Shown here piece by piece: positions 5,964 through 7,074 of a DNA stretch of 7,074 nt (position 1 is the stretch's first letter; each line of letters begins with the position of its first letter). Origin of the DNA: Saprospiraceae bacterium (GTDB taxonomy: Bacteria > Bacteroidota > Bacteroidia > Chitinophagales > Saprospiraceae); contig JAHDBO010000099.1 of NCBI GenBank assembly GCA_020630355.1, positions 1 to 7,074 of the forward strand, read 5' to 3'. The position numbers and the translations under genes are program-made. The notes beneath the pieces were generated by a model that did not search any database, was not told where the DNA came from, and worked only from the letters and a program-made list of their open reading frames with translations.

Positions 5964-5971
5964 TAGTTTTT
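5964..5971 (+). promoter_or_regulatory. Possible -7 box for aroC
   Basis: TAGTTTTT matches TAnnTTTG except for the final base and would start transcription roughly 10-15 nt before the aroC ATG. A TTTG at 5945-5948 could be the -33 element, though only 15 nt separate the two, shorter than usual. If right, that element overlaps the right arm of the palindrome. Homopolymer T makes the match weak. Confidence 0.22.
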
Positions 5972-5990
5972 TTTGTAAAAAATTGAGGAT

Positions 5991-7070
5991 ATGCTAGGGA
6001 ATTCATTTGGGCATGCATTTAAGATTACAACTTTTGGAGAATCACACGGTAAGGCACTAGGTGTTATCATTGATGGTTGTCCTGCAGGTTTGACGATTGA
6101 TTTGGAATTTATCCAAAAAGAACTCACCCGACGTCGACCTGGGCAGTCAAAGATTGTGACCCAGAGAAAAGAAAAGGATGAATTTGAGATTCTGTCGGGT
6201 GTTTTTGAAGGACAATCAACAGGAACGCCCATCAGTATGATTATCTGGAACGAAGATGCCCGCTCCAAAGATTACTCTCATATCTTGGACAAGTTTCGAC
6301 CTTCACATGCTGATTTTACCTATCAGAATAAGTATGGTATTCGGGATTATCGAGGAGGAGGGCGGTCTTCTGCTAGGGAGACAGCAGCCCGAGTAGCGGC
6401 AGGAGCAATCGCTAAGCAACTGCTAGCCCATAAAGGTGTCCAAATCACCGCCTACGTGAGCCAAGTCGGGCATTTGAAAATGGAAACTTCTTATCAAGAT
6501 TTAGATTTGACGAAAGTCGAATCAACCGCTATCCGTTGTCCAGACCTCGATATGGCAGAAAAAATGATTGACCACATTGCCCAAATCAAAAAAGAAGGCG
6601 ACACGATTGGTGGCGTGGTGGAAGCGGTTGTTCAAGGCTGTCCTGTTGGTTTGGGAGAACCCGTTTTTCATAAATTACATGCTGATTTGGCTGGAGCGAT
6701 GTTAGGCATCAATGCGGCAAAAGGCTTTGAATATGGTTCGGGTTTTAATGGGGTTGAAATGCGGGGCTCGGAGCACAACGACGTTTTTTTCAATGAAGAC
6801 GGACAGATAAAAACGAAAACCAATTATTCGGGTGGGATACAAGGAGGTATCAGCAATGGGATGGATATTTATTTCCGAGTAGCATTCAAACCAGTGGCAA
6901 CAATTATTCCTGCCCAAAATTCAGTGGACAAGTCAGGCAAAGCGGTAGAAATAACGGGACGTGGTCGGCATGACCCTTGCGTGGTGCCTAGGGCGGTTCC
7001 GATTGTGGAAGCAATGGCCGCTTTGGTATTAGCAGATCATTTATTGATGAATCGAGGGGCTAAATTGTAG
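5991..7070 (+). CDS. aroC: Chorismate synthase
   Basis: A complete 359-residue protein, close to the 361 residues of E. coli AroC. It makes chorismate from 5-enolpyruvylshikimate 3-phosphate (EPSP) by anti-1,4-elimination of phosphate, using reduced FMN. This is the seventh and last step of the shikimate pathway, feeding aromatic amino acids, folate and quinones. All three family signatures are present: GESHGKALGVIIDGCPAG (16-33), the RGGGRSSARETAARVAAGA segment (121-139) and GRGRHDPCVVPRAVPIVE (323-340). The catalytic His pair is H19 and H106, with D328 in RHDPC, and RRRPGQS (47-53) is also intact. The start is fixed by the conserved GNSFG opening and an in-frame TAA at 5976-5978; GAGG at 5985-5988 is too close to the ATG for a normal Shine-Dalgarno. 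No other aro gene is nearby. It is divergent from the sirtuin across a gap with a palindrome. Confidence 0.98.
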   Translation: MLGNSFGHAFKITTFGESHGKALGVIIDGCPAGLTIDLEFIQKELTRRRPGQSKIVTQRKEKDEFEILSGVFEGQSTGTPISMIIWNEDARSKDYSHILDKFRPSHADFTYQNKYGIRDYRGGGRSSARETAARVAAGAIAKQLLAHKGVQITAYVSQVGHLKMETSYQDLDLTKVESTAIRCPDLDMAEKMIDHIAQIKKEGDTIGGVVEAVVQGCPVGLGEPVFHKLHADLAGAMLGINAAKGFEYGSGFNGVEMRGSEHNDVFFNEDGQIKTKTNYSGGIQGGISNGMDIYFRVAFKPVATIIPAQNSVDKSGKAVEITGRGRHDPCVVPRAVPIVEAMAALVLADHLLMNRGAKL

Positions 7071-7074
7071 TGGA

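Noticed and set aside
1..7074. Mobile elements, CRISPR arrays, tRNA/rRNA genes, toxin-antitoxin or phage-defence systems
   Set aside because: No transposase or integrase motifs, no regularly spaced repeats, no cloverleaf-like or rRNA-like stretches and no defence domains were seen on either strand; the window reads as ordinary chromosome.

Overview
The window looks like ordinary chromosomal DNA of a member of the Bacteroidota. The pointers are an AT-leaning base composition, start codons with no convincing Shine-Dalgarno sequence, a perfect TAnnTTTG-type -7 box ahead of one gene, a DUF2911 protein, a secreted lipoprotein with an SCDPDTG start to its mature part, and a sirtuin of the class III type lacking the zinc cysteines. 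A saprospirian- or cytophagian-like marine relative is plausible, but that is a guess from protein style only.

Layout, left to right. Bases 1-51 may carry the 5' end of a minus-strand gene running off the edge. A 43-residue single-pass membrane protein (186-317, +) sits 9 nt ahead of a sodium:solute symporter (327-2048, +); the two look like one transcription unit. The symporter converges on a secreted DUF2911 protein (2087-2929, -), and the hairpin terminator between them contains the symporter's stop codon. Divergent from DUF2911 is a surface-type lipoprotein with two tandem Ig-like repeats and a C-terminal beta-rich domain (3185-4411, +). A 20-bp perfect-stem terminator then separates it from a convergent minus-strand pair: a class III sirtuin deacylase (5163-5870) followed by a GNAT acyltransferase (4566-5099). 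Divergent from the sirtuin is aroC, chorismate synthase (5991-7070, +), complete with 4 bases to spare. The 120-nt gap between sirtuin and aroC holds a perfect 10-bp palindrome.

Functionally the window mixes core metabolism (aroC, last step to chorismate), transport (symporter plus small membrane protein), envelope proteins of unknown role (DUF2911, lipoprotein) and a possible acyl writer/eraser pair (GNAT plus sirtuin). I see no mobile element, CRISPR array, tRNA, rRNA or defence system. The points most worth a second look are the mini membrane protein beside the symporter, the coiled-coil insert in the symporter's predicted outer gate loop, the odd start of the GNAT gene (only TTG candidates, directly after an in-frame TGA), the sirtuin-GNAT pairing and the palindrome in front of aroC.
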